Source: Caulobacteraceae bacterium (lineage in GTDB: Bacteria > Pseudomonadota > Alphaproteobacteria > Caulobacterales > Caulobacteraceae). Taken from it: a stretch of DNA of 64,000 nucleotides. The notes under the pieces were generated by a model. It was not told the origin of the DNA, searched no databases, and saw only the letters and a program-made list of their open reading frames with translations. A program made the translations under genes and the position numbers. Positions 17,463-27,037 of the stretch are shown one piece after another; position 1 is the stretch's first letter, and the number at the start of each line of letters is the position of its first letter. Location: the NCBI GenBank assembly GCA_019247715.1, contig JAFBAO010000046.1, positions 1 through 64,000 on the forward strand, in the 5' to 3' direction.

Positions 17463-17772
17463 AAACCCCCTCCCCGCCCTACCGCGGAAGCGCCTCTCGG
17501 CGATCTGAATCGGCCCCAGAAGCTCGAAGGGCACATTGCCGACGAGTTAATTTAAGACCGGTTAATGGTGAAACAGCCCAGGGCCCGAATCGTTAAGCTG
17601 ATTTGCGAATCACCGGCAAGGCGGCGCCGAATCGGTGGCCCTGCGACGCGATGACTCATTCGTGATCAGGCTCTGGCGCGCGCTTGCCCGGGCGCCGTGT
17701 ACGGGCGGCAGGTAAGCAAAGTTTTAAGCCGCCGCGCGCGAGGATTCCGACCTCGAGGGGACCCTGGCCGAC
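17463..17772. promoter_or_regulatory. ctrA/fliI divergent regulatory region
   Basis: This 310-bp region holds five GANTC sites (17507, 17587, 17607, 17629, 17653), the target of the cell-cycle methylase CcrM. TTAA half-sites occur at 17547-17550, 17552-17555, 17562-17565 and 17593-17596. The middle pair forms TTAA-N6-TTAA, one base short of the CtrA consensus spacing. Toward fliI, GTAAGCAAAGTTTTAA at about 17712 is a weaker CtrA-like site. In Caulobacter, ctrA is controlled by CcrM methylation and by CtrA itself; the same layout is inferred here. Confidence 0.65.
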
Positions 17773-19110
17773 GTGCGCAATCTCATAGCCGCCGTGGAGC
17801 GCACCGATCCGCTGACCGTCTCGGGACGGGTGGCGGCGGTGAACGGTTTGCTGATCGAAGCCCGCGGCGGGCTGACCCGGCTGGCCATCGGCGCCCGGGC
17901 CCAGGTGGACCGGCGGACCGGCGGACCGCTGGCGGCGGAGGTCGTGGGCTTCCGGGAGACCCGCGCCCTCCTGATGCCCTTCGGCGCGCTGGAGGGGGTG
18001 GCCCCAGGCGCGCAGATTCGGATCCAACCGGAAGCGGCGGCGGTCAGGCCCACGCGGGGCTGGCTCGGCCGGGTGGTCGACGCCTTCGGTGAGCCCATCG
18101 ACGGGAAGGGGCCGCTGCCTCAGGGCATGGCGGCCTATCCGCTCCGGGGCGCCCCGCCGCCCGCGCACGCCCGCGGACGCGTGGGCGAGCGGCTGGACCT
18201 AGGTGTGCGGGCGATGAACGTCTTCACGACCTGCTGCCGGGGCCAGAGGCTGGGCGTCTTCGCCGGCTCCGGCGTCGGCAAGTCGGTGCTTCTCTCCATG
18301 CTCGCCCGGCAGGCGGCTTGCGATGCGGTAGTGGTGGGGCTGATCGGCGAGCGGGGCCGCGAGGTTCGGGAGTTCCTGGAGGAGACGCTCGGCGAGGCGG
18401 GCCTCGCCCGGGCGGTGGTGGTGGTGGCCACCTCAGACGAGCCGGCCCTGAAGCGCCGTCAGGCGGCCTACATGACCCTCGCCATCGCCGAATACCTGCG
18501 CGATCAGGACCTCGAGGTCCTCTGCCTGATGGACAGCGTCACCCGCTTCGCCATGGCCCAGCGCGAGATCGGCCTGGCGGCCGGCGAGCCGCCCACCACC
18601 AAGGGCTACACCCCCACCGTGTTCTCGGAGCTGCCGAAGCTCCTGGAGCGGGCCGGTCCGGGGCCGGTGCGGCCCGACGGCGCGGTGGCCGGACCGATCA
18701 CCGGCCTCTTCACCGTCCTGGTGGACGCCGACGACCACAACGAGCCGATCGCCGATGCGGTGCGCGGGATTCTGGACGGGCACATCGTCATGGAGCGGGC
18801 CATCGCCGAGCGCGGGCGGTTTCCGGCCATCAATGTGCTGAAGTCCATCAGCCGCACGATGCCGGCCTGCCAAACGCCCCCGGAGCGGGAGATCGTGGCC
18901 GAGGCGCGGCGGCGGCTTTCGGCCTACGCCAACATGGAGGAGCTGATCCGCATCGGCGCCTACCGGGCCGGCGCCGACCCCGAGATCGACCGGGCGATCG
19001 CCCTCAATCCGGCCCTCGAGGCCTTCCTCGCCCAGGACAAGGACGAATACGCCACCCTGGCCGAAGCCTTCGACGGGCTGTCGGCCATCCTGGGGACCGG
19101 CGCCGAATGA
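17773..19110 (+). CDS. fliI: Flagellar export ATPase FliI
   Basis: ATPase of the flagellar type III export apparatus, 445 residues, forming a hexamer at the base of the export gate. Walker A is GSGVGKS at 165-171, Walker B is VLCLMDS ending near D254, and the export-ATPase signature [14 protein letters not shown] is present. The start is a GTG at 17773. It overlaps fliJ by 4 bp (ATGA). It is transcribed divergently from ctrA, so a CtrA-controlled promoter in the shared region is likely. Confidence 0.96.
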   Translation: MRNLIAAVERTDPLTVSGRVAAVNGLLIEARGGLTRLAIGARAQVDRRTGGPLAAEVVGFRETRALLMPFGALEGVAPGAQIRIQPEAAAVRPTRGWLGRVVDAFGEPIDGKGPLPQGMAAYPLRGAPPPAHARGRVGERLDLGVRAMNVFTTCCRGQRLGVFAGSGVGKSVLLSMLARQAACDAVVVGLIGERGREVREFLEETLGEAGLARAVVVVATSDEPALKRRQAAYMTLAIAEYLRDQDLEVLCLMDSVTRFAMAQREIGLAAGEPPTTKGYTPTVFSELPKLLERAGPGPVRPDGAVAGPITGLFTVLVDADDHNEPIADAVRGILDGHIVMERAIAERGRFPAINVLKSISRTMPACQTPPEREIVAEARRRLSAYANMEELIRIGAYRAGADPEIDRAIALNPALEAFLAQDKDEYATLAEAFDGLSAILGTGAE

Positions 19111-19520
19111 GGTGGGCGGAGCAGCTGATCAAGCTGACGAGCTTCGAGCTGGAGCTCTTGCAGGCGCGCCTGGCCGAGATTGTCGAGCGCCGCACCCTCG
19201 CCGAGCTGCGTCTGGCCGTGCTCGTCGCCGAGGGCGAGGCCGAGCTCGAGCATGTCCGCCACCACCCCGAATCGGCCCGCACCTTCCAGGCCTTCAACGA
19301 GGCCCTCAAACGGCGCAAGGACGTGGTTCAGAGGGATATCGACCTAGCGGCCGCGGAGGAGGCCGGCGCCCGAGACGCGCTCAGCGAGACCTTCGCGACG
19401 CTGAAGAAGTACGAGCAGATCGCCGAGAACGCCCGCCTGGCCGCATTGCGCGACAGCAAGCGGCGCGAATCGGCCGCGCTCGACGAACTGGGCCTGAGGC
19501 AGGCGACCGCCCGCGGCTGA
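19107..19520 (+). CDS. fliJ: Flagellar export chaperone FliJ
   Basis: Coiled-coil protein of 137 residues encoded directly after fliI with an ATGA overlap. Almost the whole chain is predicted to form a long antiparallel coiled coil ([17 protein letters not shown], then [20 protein letters not shown]). Sequence conservation of FliJ is low; the assignment rests on size, coiled-coil nature and position next to the export ATPase. FliJ links FliI to FlhA and escorts export chaperones. Confidence 0.85.
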   Translation: MRWAEQLIKLTSFELELLQARLAEIVERRTLAELRLAVLVAEGEAELEHVRHHPESARTFQAFNEALKRRKDVVQRDIDLAAAEEAGARDALSETFATLKKYEQIAENARLAALRDSKRRESAALDELGLRQATARG

Positions 19521-19528
19521 GGGCCACG

Positions 19529-19897
19529 TCAGAGTCTCGGGCTCGGAACTCTGCCCTGTTCCTCTTCGGCCGCGCGGCGCAGGGCGCCAAGATCGTCGCC
19601 GATCTTGAAGATTATCACGTAAAACTCGCAAAACGCCCGCCAGAGCAGGCCGCCGGCGGCCACCAGCAACAGGCCGCCGATCAGGGCCGGCAGGGCCAGA
19701 AGGGCGGTCTCCAGGCTGCGTTCGCGGATGGCGATCCCGATGGAAGCGCCGACCACGGCGAAGGCGGCGACCACGATCACTCCGAGGCCGCACCAGTAGA
19801 CAAGGTGGATCACCGGACCGGTGAGCATCCGCTCGAAGGTCAGGAGGTTCCAGATCCAGCCGTGGCGTCTCCCCGCACCGCTTCTGTCTGGCCCCAT
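19529..19897 (-). CDS. DUF4282-domain membrane protein
   Basis: Small inner-membrane protein of 122 residues with two transmembrane segments (about 27-55 and 65-90). The sequence LLTFERMLTGPVIHLVYWCG and the later LLWRAFCEFYVIIFKIGDDL fit DUF4282, whose function is unknown. It is convergent with fliJ, 8 bp apart, and is probably unrelated to the flagellum. Confidence 0.75.
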   Translation of the reverse strand: MGPDRSGAGRRHGWIWNLLTFERMLTGPVIHLVYWCGLGVIVVAAFAVVGASIGIAIRERSLETALLALPALIGGLLLVAAGGLLWRAFCEFYVIIFKIGDDLGALRRAAEEEQGRVPSPRL

Positions 19898-20014
19898 GGC
19901 GCCTGATCCCCGGGCGGTCCTTCGCGCCGCCGGGCATGGCTAGCAGCGCCCGCGGGCGAGGTCGAGGGGAAACGGCGACTCAAGGCCGACCCCTCGACCC
20001 TTGTTCCGCCGCCG

Positions 20015-20560
20015 TTAGGGGGCCGCGCCCGCGCCGCCGCCGCTCATCGAGCCGCCGGTGGCTGCGCCGCCGCTCGAGGACCCGGCCGCGCCGCTCGCCC
20101 CGCCCGCGCCGTTGGCCTTCAGCATGTCGTTGATCTGAGCCTGCGTCAGGTTGATCACCGCCGCCCCTTGGGAAGAGCCGAGATTCGCCGCCGCCACCTG
20201 GAACGACTGCGACCCCATCTTGATCACCGCGGTCTGTTGGCCGCTGGGGTCGCGCTTGAGGTCGGTGATCTGGCCGATCGTGGCGCCGGTGTTGTCCTTT
20301 ACCGGTTCGCCGACCGTGAAGCTCGCCGACGATTCGGGCGCGGTGGCGCCGGCCGGCGCCGATGAGCCGGGAGTGGAGGGGCTCGTCGCTGAGCCGCCGT
20401 AGGTCGAACTGCTCGAGGTGGATGACGACGTCGACGGCGCCGCGGAGGTGTCCGCGGGGGGCGTCGCCGATTTGTCGGCGGAGTGCGAGGCGGCCAAGGC
20501 CGGGCCGGACGCCGCCGCGAGCAGGCTCGACGCGACGACAGTTAGCAGCACAGAGCGCAT
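20015..20560 (-). CDS. Secreted Ser/Thr/Gly-rich protein with small PRC-barrel-like core
   Basis: Exported protein of 181 residues. The signal peptide is about residues 1-23 (LLTVVASSLLAAASGPALA). A Ser/Thr/Pro-rich linker follows, then a core of about 60 residues (FTVGEPVKDNTGATIGQITD, later VIKMGSQSFQVAAANL), which resembles a PRC-barrel-type beta domain. The tail is Gly/Ser-rich. The start at 20560 has a good ribosome-binding site (AGGGAGAT). It follows flhA by 87 bp on the same strand and may be read from the same transcript, but nothing ties it to motility. Confidence 0.65.
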   Translation of the reverse strand: MRSVLLTVVASSLLAAASGPALAASHSADKSATPPADTSAAPSTSSSTSSSSTYGGSATSPSTPGSSAPAGATAPESSASFTVGEPVKDNTGATIGQITDLKRDPSGQQTAVIKMGSQSFQVAAANLGSSQGAAVINLTQAQINDMLKANGAGGASGAAGSSSGGAATGGSMSGGGAGAAP

Positions 20561-20647
20561 AGGGATCTCCCTAAAGAGGCGCCCCCACCAGGCAGCCGAA
20601 CGAGCCAACGCTGCGTATCGTTCCCGAGATATTTGTTGAGATCGTGG

Positions 20648-22735
20648 TTAGATCGCGGCGACAGTCCGCAACCGCGCCTTCGGATGGATCTCGTTCTGGC
20701 TCATCACCACGGTCTGGCCGCGGAATCTCTCGACGATGGAACGGATGTACGGCCGGACCGCGGGGCTGGTCAGGAGCACCGGCGTCTCGCCGGCGAGAGC
20801 CGCGCGCTCGAAGGTCTCGCGCACGGCCCGGATGAAGTCCTGAAGTTTCGAGGGCGCGAGCGCCAGCTGCTTTTCCTCGCCCTGGCCGATCAGGGCTTCG
20901 GCGAAGGCGGTCTCCCAGTCGGCCGATAGGGTGACGATCGGCAGTGTCCCGTCGTCGGCGCGATTGGCCCAGCAGATCTGGCGCCCGAGCCTGGCCCGGA
21001 CGTGCTCCACAAGGCTGATGATCGAACTGGTGTGCGGCGCCGACTCGGCGATCCCCTCCAGGATGGCGGGCAGATCGCGGATGGATACGCGCTCGCGCAG
21101 CAGCGCCTGCAGCACCCGCTGGACGGTGCTCGCCGTCGCCACCGACGGGATGAGGTCGTCGACCAGCTTCTTCTCGTCCGCGGAGAGATCCTTCAGCAGT
21201 TTCTGCACCTCGCCGTAGGAGAGCAGCTCGGCCATGTTCTCCTTCAGGATCTCGGTGAGGTGCGTGGTGAGCACGGTGGCCGGATCCACGGTGGTGTAGC
21301 CCCTGAACGCCGCCTCTTCGCGCAAGGCCTCCTCGATCCAGGTGGCGGGCAGGCCGAAGGCGGGCTCGCGCACGTGCTCGCCGGGCAGCTCCACCTGGCC
21401 GCCGCGCGGGTCCATGGCCATCAGCTTCCCGAGCCGCACCTCGCCGGCCCCGGTCTCCATTTCCTTGATCCGGATGGCGTAACCCTGGTTCGGCAGGCGC
21501 ATGTTGTCGAGGATGCGCACCGGCGGCATGACGAAGCCGTACTCCGCCGCCAGGGTCTTGCGCAGCGCCTTGATCTGGTCGGTGAGCCGGCGTCCCTCCA
21601 TGTCGTTGATCAGGTTGAGCAGCCCGTAGCCCAGCTCCACCTTGACGTCGTCGATCGCGAGGCTCGCCGAGATCGGCTCTTCCTGGACTTCGGCCGGTTT
21701 CGGCGGTTCGGCGCTGGCGGCGCCCGCGCTCTTGGAGCGGCGCCAGGCGAGCGCCCCGGCGCCCATGGAGAGGGCGGCGAAGGGCGCGATCGGCATCCCC
21801 GGCACCAGGGCGATGACCCCGGCGGCGGCCGAGACCATGCCGAGGCTGATCGGGTTCATGGCCAGCTGGGCGACCAGCGCCTTGTCGGCGGCGCCCTCGA
21901 CCCCCGACTTGGAGACCAGCAGGCCTGCCGCGATGGAGATGATGAGCGCGGGGATCTGGCTCACCAGGCCGTCGCCGATCGACATGATGGTGTAGCTGGA
22001 GAAGGCCTGGGCTATCGGCAGCTTGTGCTGGACAACCCCGATCACGATGCCGCCCACCACGTTGATCGCCACGATCAAGAGGCCCGCCATGGCGTCGCCG
22101 CGGACGAACTTGGAGGCGCCGTCCATCGCCCCGAAGAAGGTCGAGTCTTGTTCGAGCTCCTTGCGCCGGCGCTTGGCTTCCTCCTGGTCGATCAGGCCAG
22201 CGGAGAGGTCCGCGTCGATCGCCATCTGCTTGCCGGGCATGGAATCCAGGGTGAAGCGCGCGGCGACCTCGGCGATCCGCGAGGAGCCGCGAGTGATGAC
22301 CACGAAATTGACGATCACCAGGATGGCGAAGACGATCACGCCGATGACGAAGTTGCCGTGCATCATCAGCTCGCCGAACGCCTGGATGATGTGGCCGGCG
22401 CCGTCAGTCCCCTCGTGGCCGTGACTGAGGATCAGCCGCGTGGAGGCTATGTTCAGTCCCAGGCGGAACAGGGTCGCCATCAAGAGCACGGTGGGAAAGG
22501 CGGTGAACTCCAGCGGCTTCTTGATCAGCAGCGAGGTCATCAGGATCAGGACGGCGCTGGTGATCGAGAGGGCCAGCAGCGTGTCGAGCAGGAAGGCCGG
22601 GATCGGCAGGATCAGGAGGACGACGATCCCGACGATGCAGAGCGCCAGCGCCACCTCGCCGCGGGCCACCCAGCCCCACACCTCCTTCGGGGTCGGACGC
22701 GCGCCGAGCGCGCCGGGAAGACTGAGGTCAGCCAT
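20648..22735 (-). CDS. flhA: Flagellar export gate protein FlhA
   Basis: Core membrane component of the flagellar type III export gate, 695 residues. The N-terminal half has about eight transmembrane helices and the strongly conserved FHIPEP-type motifs, such as RFTLDSMPGKQMAIDADL. The C-terminal cytoplasmic domain (about 350-695) docks export chaperones and forms the nonameric ring. It is the last flagellar gene of the fliF operon and its ATG overlaps the beta-lactamase stop by 8 bp. Confidence 0.97.
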   Translation of the reverse strand: MADLSLPGALGARPTPKEVWGWVARGEVALALCIVGIVVLLILPIPAFLLDTLLALSITSAVLILMTSLLIKKPLEFTAFPTVLLMATLFRLGLNIASTRLILSHGHEGTDGAGHIIQAFGELMMHGNFVIGVIVFAILVIVNFVVITRGSSRIAEVAARFTLDSMPGKQMAIDADLSAGLIDQEEAKRRRKELEQDSTFFGAMDGASKFVRGDAMAGLLIVAINVVGGIVIGVVQHKLPIAQAFSSYTIMSIGDGLVSQIPALIISIAAGLLVSKSGVEGAADKALVAQLAMNPISLGMVSAAAGVIALVPGMPIAPFAALSMGAGALAWRRSKSAGAASAEPPKPAEVQEEPISASLAIDDVKVELGYGLLNLINDMEGRRLTDQIKALRKTLAAEYGFVMPPVRILDNMRLPNQGYAIRIKEMETGAGEVRLGKLMAMDPRGGQVELPGEHVREPAFGLPATWIEEALREEAAFRGYTTVDPATVLTTHLTEILKENMAELLSYGEVQKLLKDLSADEKKLVDDLIPSVATASTVQRVLQALLRERVSIRDLPAILEGIAESAPHTSSIISLVEHVRARLGRQICWANRADDGTLPIVTLSADWETAFAEALIGQGEEKQLALAPSKLQDFIRAVRETFERAALAGETPVLLTSPAVRPYIRSIVERFRGQTVVMSQNEIHPKARLRTVAAI

Positions 22736-23594
22736 GAACGCCCCGCAAGCGGGACGCGGTCACCCTGGCGACGTCGGCGATAGCCCGGTCGCGCTCCTCC
22801 GGGCCGGCCCGCGCGCCGGTGAGATAGCAGGCGATGAGGATCGCGCCGCCCGGCGTCCAGGCGACGGCGATGTCATTGGCGGTCCCATGGGCGCCCGATC
22901 CGGTCTTGTCGGCGACCCGCCAGGCGCCGGGCAGGCCGGCCCGCAGCCGGCTCAGACCCGTTTGACAAGCGGTCATCCAACCGGCCAGGCGCTGGCGCGA
23001 GGCCTCGCTGAGCAGTCGCCCGACGAGAACCATCCGTAGATCGGCCAGCATCGCCGCCGGCGTGGTGGTGTCGCGCGGATCGCCCGGCGAGGCGCTGTTG
23101 AGACCGGGCTCGTTGCGGTCCAGCCGGCTCGAATGGTCGCCCAGCGTTCGTACGAAGGCGGTCCAGCCCGGCGGGCCGCCGATGGAGGCCAGGATCAGGT
23201 TGGCCGCGGTGTTGTCGCTAAGCTCGATAGCCGCCGCGCAGAGGTCGGCGACGGTCATGGCGCCCTCCTTCACGCGCGCCCTGGTCGCCGGCGCATATTC
23301 CAGAAGGTCGGCCTCGCCGAAGCGGACCAGGCGGTCCAGCCGCTCGGCGCCGCGGTCCACCCGCGCCAGAGCCGCGGCGACCGCCATCGCCTTGAAGGTG
23401 CTGCACATGGGAAAGGGCTCGGCCGCCCGGCGCCCGAGCCGCTCGCCGCTGGAAAGATCGAGCGCCGCGACTCCGAGGCGCCCGCCGACCCGCGCTTCGA
23501 TGGCCGCGAAGGGCTCGGCCGCCAACGCCTCGCCGGCGTAGAAGCTGGCGGCGGCCCCGGCGATCAGGGTGCGACGGGAGGCGAGCTCGGTCAT
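22728..23594 (-). CDS. Class A beta-lactamase inside the flagellar operon
   Basis: Serine beta-lactamase of 288 residues, exported through a Tat-like signal (SRRTLIAGAAAS, cleavage near ALAAE). The full class A catalytic set is present: STFK with Ser65 and Lys68, SDN at 126-128, Glu162 in NEPGLN, and KTG at 230-232. The linker PGDPRDTTTPAAM is also typical of class A. Activity on penicillins or cephalosporins is therefore plausible; the spectrum is unknown. It lies 1 bp after flbD and overlaps flhA by 8 bp, so it is co-translated with flagellar genes. I know of no flagellar role for such an enzyme. Confidence 0.92.
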   Translation of the reverse strand: MTELASRRTLIAGAAASFYAGEALAAEPFAAIEARVGGRLGVAALDLSSGERLGRRAAEPFPMCSTFKAMAVAAALARVDRGAERLDRLVRFGEADLLEYAPATRARVKEGAMTVADLCAAAIELSDNTAANLILASIGGPPGWTAFVRTLGDHSSRLDRNEPGLNSASPGDPRDTTTPAAMLADLRMVLVGRLLSEASRQRLAGWMTACQTGLSRLRAGLPGAWRVADKTGSGAHGTANDIAVAWTPGGAILIACYLTGARAGPEERDRAIADVARVTASRLRGVHG

Positions 23595-23595
23595 C

Positions 23596-24963
23596 TCAGG
23601 CGGCGCTGGCGGCCCCCTGCGGCGGCGGTACGGCCACGCCGGCGTCGCCGTATTCCTTCAGCTTGTTGCGCAACGTGCGGATCGAGATGCCGAGGATGTT
23701 GGCCGCATGGGTGCGGTTGCCGAGGCAATGGCCCAGGGTGTCGAGGATCAGCTGCTGCTCCATGGCCGCCACCGTCTGGCCGACGAAGGCGCGGTTTGCG
23801 GCCTCCGCGGCCATGGACGCGGTGCGGGCGGTCTCGGCGCCCGAACCGGCGACCGGCATCGGCGCCCCGTCGGGCAGGCGGATGGCGAACTCCTCGATCT
23901 CGGATCCGGAGGAAAGCAGCACCGCCCGGTGCATGGCGTTCTCCAGCTCGCGCACGTTGCCGGGCCACCGGTGCGCCAGCAGCCGCTGGCGGGCCGCCGC
24001 CGAGATCGGCCGCTCCGGCGCCCCGTTGGCGGCGGCGTACTTCCTGGCGAAATGCTCGGCCAGCGCCAGGACGTCGCCCGGCCGTTCCCGCAGCGGCGGC
24101 AGGCGCAGGTTCACGACGTTCAACCGGTAGAGCAGGTCTTCCCGGAACGCCCCCTCGCGCACCGCCTGGGCGAGGTCGCGGTTGGAGGTGGCGATGACCC
24201 GGATATCGACCTTCACCGGCTTGCCGCCGCCCACCCGGTCGATCTCGCGCTCCTGCAGGGCCCGAAGAAGCTTGGCCTGCAGGCGCCCATCCATTTCGGA
24301 GACCTCGTCCAGCAGCAGCGTCCCGCCGCTCGCCTCCTCGAACTTGCCGATCCGCCGGGCGACCGCGCCCGTGAAGGCGCCCTTCTCATGGCCGAAGAGC
24401 TCGCTTTCGAGCAGGTTCTCGGGGATCGCCGCGCAGTTCACGGAGATGAAGGGGCGCTGGGCGCGGCGGGACCTGGCGTGGAGGTAGCGCGCCAGCACCT
24501 CCTTGCCGACCCCGCTCTCGCCGGTGATCAGCAGCGAGGCGTCGGAGGGCGCGACCTGGTCGGCCAGGGTGATCACCTGCTGCATCGCAGGGTCGCGGGT
24601 CACCATCGGACGCTCGTCGTCGGCCACCGCCGCCAGCACCGCCGCGATCAGGTCGGCGTCCGGCGGCAGGGGAATGAACTCCTTCGCTCCGGCCTTGATG
24701 GCCTCGGCCGCCCGTTTCGGATCGGCCGCCACCCCGCAGGCGACGACGGGCACCTGGATCCGCTCGGCCTCGTTGGCGGCGATCAGGGCCGCGATGTCGA
24801 GCTCGTAGTCGACCATCAAGAGGTCGGCCCCTTGGCCAGCCCGGAGCGCATAGGTGGCGGCCTCGCAAGTCTCCACGTGCGCCACCTTGGCGCCCGCGGA
24901 CATGGCGAGCTTGACCGCGCTGGAAAGCTGTCCGCTCAGGCGCCCGACAACCAGCAGCCGCAT
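23596..24963 (-). CDS. flbD: Sigma-54-dependent flagellar regulator FlbD
   Basis: NtrC-type activator of 455 residues. The N-terminal receiver-like domain (1-115) is degenerate, lacking the usual acidic pocket; VDYE holds the only candidate acceptor. The AAA+ domain has Walker A GESGVGKE, the sigma-54-contacting GAFTGA loop and Walker B LLLDEV. A Fis-type helix-turn-helix ends the protein (NRTHAANILGISIRTLRNKL). In Caulobacter FlbD activates late hook and filament genes and represses fliF. Likely targets in this window are the two sigma-54 promoters between fliK and flgK. Confidence 0.93.
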   Translation of the reverse strand: MRLLVVGRLSGQLSSAVKLAMSAGAKVAHVETCEAATYALRAGQGADLLMVDYELDIAALIAANEAERIQVPVVACGVAADPKRAAEAIKAGAKEFIPLPPDADLIAAVLAAVADDERPMVTRDPAMQQVITLADQVAPSDASLLITGESGVGKEVLARYLHARSRRAQRPFISVNCAAIPENLLESELFGHEKGAFTGAVARRIGKFEEASGGTLLLDEVSEMDGRLQAKLLRALQEREIDRVGGGKPVKVDIRVIATSNRDLAQAVREGAFREDLLYRLNVVNLRLPPLRERPGDVLALAEHFARKYAAANGAPERPISAAARQRLLAHRWPGNVRELENAMHRAVLLSSGSEIEEFAIRLPDGAPMPVAGSGAETARTASMAAEAANRAFVGQTVAAMEQQLILDTLGHCLGNRTHAANILGISIRTLRNKLKEYGDAGVAVPPPQGAASAA

Positions 24964-24994
24964 GTTTCCTACTCCCTCGAGCTTCGCGCGGCGT

Positions 24995-25333
24995 TCAGGC
25001 CGCGGTGTCCCCGTCCTTGATGATTTCGGTCATCGTCACGCCCAGCCGGTCCTCGACCACCACGACCTCGCCGCGCGCGATCAGCCGATTGTTGACATAG
25101 ATGTCGATGGCCTCTCCGACCTTGCGGTCGAGCTCCAGCACGCTGCCCTGGCCGAGCTGAAGAAGCTGGGCCACGGAAAGATGCGCCCGTCCCAGCACCG
25201 CCGAGATGTTGACCGGCACGTCGAACACCGGCGCGAGATCGGAGGCGGTCTTCTCCTCGGCGTCCAGCGGGGTGGCCGCCACCACGTCGTCAGGGCCGAA
25301 TTCGTCCAGCTTGAGGTCGGTCTCGTCAGCCAT
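24995..25333 (-). CDS. fliN: Flagellar C-ring switch protein FliN
   Basis: Small switch-complex protein of 112 residues. The C-terminal SpoA/CheC-like domain is clear: [20 protein letters not shown] followed by [20 protein letters not shown]. Acidic N-terminus of about 30 residues. It forms the lower C-ring with FliG and FliM and helps dock the FliH-FliI complex. The start at 25333 (MADETDL) overlaps the end of fliH by 8 bp. Confidence 0.94.
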   Translation of the reverse strand: MADETDLKLDEFGPDDVVAATPLDAEEKTASDLAPVFDVPVNISAVLGRAHLSVAQLLQLGQGSVLELDRKVGEAIDIYVNNRLIARGEVVVVEDRLGVTMTEIIKDGDTAA

Positions 25334-26000
25334 CCTTGGCCTCATGGGTCAGATCGGAGGGGAGGGGAGGCAACGCCTCGGCGTGCAGGCCCTCGGCGGC
25401 GAGCGCGCCCTCCAGCGCCTCGGCGACGCGGGCGGCGGCGGCGGCCGGATCGAAGGCGGCCGAGCCGTCGCCCCAGTCGAGCAGGAAGGCCGCCGCCGGC
25501 AGGGCGGGATCGGTCTTGGCGATGATCTGGCCGGAATAGCCGATGCTCTCGGCGGTCTCGTTCAGGGCGGCCTGGAGCGTGTCCAGCAGGTCCGCCTGGA
25601 CCTTGACGATCAGCTTCGGCGACGCCTCGATCTCCCGGGCCAGCGCGGCCAGCGCCGCCTGCAGCGGCGCTTCCGGAAACCGCTCGCAGGCTGCGTCGGC
25701 GATCTTGCGCGCGGCCGCGAGCGCCAGCTCCGCGGCGCCGGCGCGGTGCTCGTGGGCGGCCGCCGCCAGGGTGGCGAGCGCCGCGCGGGCGGACTCGGCG
25801 AGGCTCGAGAGGGCGCGGGCGGCCTGCGCCTTGGCCTCGTTGGCCGCCATCGCCGCGCCCTCGGCCCGCGCCGCGGCGGCCAGGCGTTCGGCCTCCTCGG
25901 CCGTGTAGAGACGCTTGTACTGCGTGGGCGCGGGCGCGCCCTCCTCGAAGACGAGGTCGAAGGTGAACTTGCGCGGAGCGGCTTGCGAGGCGTCGGTCAT
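25326..26000 (-). CDS. fliH: FliH-like export regulator (FlbE)
   Basis: Ala-rich, largely helical protein of 224 residues. The N-terminus is [17 protein letters not shown], followed by a long coiled coil and a C-terminal domain with [16 protein letters not shown], the pattern of FliH/HrpE. FliH binds and inhibits FliI and brings it to FliN. In Caulobacter the equivalent gene in this position was named flbE. The start overlaps the fliG stop by one base (TGATG). Confidence 0.85.
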   Translation of the reverse strand: MTDASQAAPRKFTFDLVFEEGAPAPTQYKRLYTAEEAERLAAAARAEGAAMAANEAKAQAARALSSLAESARAALATLAAAAHEHRAGAAELALAAARKIADAACERFPEAPLQAALAALAREIEASPKLIVKVQADLLDTLQAALNETAESIGYSGQIIAKTDPALPAAAFLLDWGDGSAAFDPAAAAARVAEALEGALAAEGLHAEALPPLPSDLTHEAKDG

Positions 26001-27037
26001 CAGTAGATCAACTCGTCATCGCCGCCGGCGCCGGCAAGCATGATCTCGCCCTTGGCGGCGAGGTCCTTGGCCACCTGGACCATGGCCATCTGGGCCGCGT
26101 CCACGTCGCGCAGGCGCACCGGCCCCATGCTCTCCATGTCCTCGCGCATGATCTTGGCGGCCCGTTCGGACATGTTGGAGAAGAACATCTCCCGCAGCGC
26201 GTCCGAGGCGCCCTTGAGGGCGAGCCCCAGCTGGTCCTTCTCCACCGCTCTCAGCAGCGTCTGCACCCCGCCGGGGTCGAGCTTCGAAAGGTCCTCGAAC
26301 ACGAACATCAGGGCCCGGATCCGCTCGGCGCTCTCGCGGTTGCGCTCCTCCAGGGCGGCGATGAACCGGCTCTCGGTCTGGCGGTCGAAGCTGTTGAAGA
26401 TCTCGGCCATCATCTCGTGGCTGTCGCGCTTGGAGGTGCGGGCGAGGTTGGACATGAACTCGGTGCGCAGCGTCTGCTCGATCTTGTCGAGGATCTCGCG
26501 CTGCACCGGCTCCATGCGCAGCATCCGCATCACGCACTCGAGGGCGAAGTCCTCGGGCAGGGCCGAGAGCACCCGCGCGGCGTGCTCGGACTTTATCTTC
26601 GAGAGAACGACGGCGACGGTCTGCGGGTACTCGTTCTTCAGATAGTTCGCGAGGACGGCCTCGTTCACGTTGCCGAGCTTGTCCCACATGGTGCGGCCGG
26701 CCGGACCGCGGATCTCCTCCATGAGGTTGTCGACCTTCTCCGGCGCCATGAAGGCCGCCAGCAATTTCTGGGTCTGCTCGAAGGAGCCCATGATCGAGCC
26801 GGCCCCGGACATGCCGGAGACGAACTCCACCAGCAGCTCCTCCACCACGCTGGCCGAAACGTTCCCGAGCCCCGCCATGGCCTGGGAGACCTCCTTGATC
26901 TCCTCCTCGTCCAGCATCCGCCAGATGGCGTCGTGGTCCTCGCCGAGCGACAGCAGGATGACCGCCGCCTTCTCCGGCCCGGAGAGCCGGGAGGAGTCGA
27001 CGATCGACTTGCCCTTGCCGCGCGGCGCCAGACTCAT
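26000..27037 (-). CDS. fliG: Flagellar motor switch protein FliG
   Basis: C-ring protein of 345 residues that transmits stator torque and sets rotation direction. The N-domain binds FliF, the middle domain has [13 protein letters not shown] (the EHPQR-like FliM-binding motif), and the C-terminal domain carries the charged torque helix. Length matches other Alphaproteobacteria. The start at 27037 overlaps fliF by 4 bp (ATGA). Confidence 0.96.
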   Translation of the reverse strand: MSLAPRGKGKSIVDSSRLSGPEKAAVILLSLGEDHDAIWRMLDEEEIKEVSQAMAGLGNVSASVVEELLVEFVSGMSGAGSIMGSFEQTQKLLAAFMAPEKVDNLMEEIRGPAGRTMWDKLGNVNEAVLANYLKNEYPQTVAVVLSKIKSEHAARVLSALPEDFALECVMRMLRMEPVQREILDKIEQTLRTEFMSNLARTSKRDSHEMMAEIFNSFDRQTESRFIAALEERNRESAERIRALMFVFEDLSKLDPGGVQTLLRAVEKDQLGLALKGASDALREMFFSNMSERAAKIMREDMESMGPVRLRDVDAAQMAMVQVAKDLAAKGEIMLAGAGGDDELIY

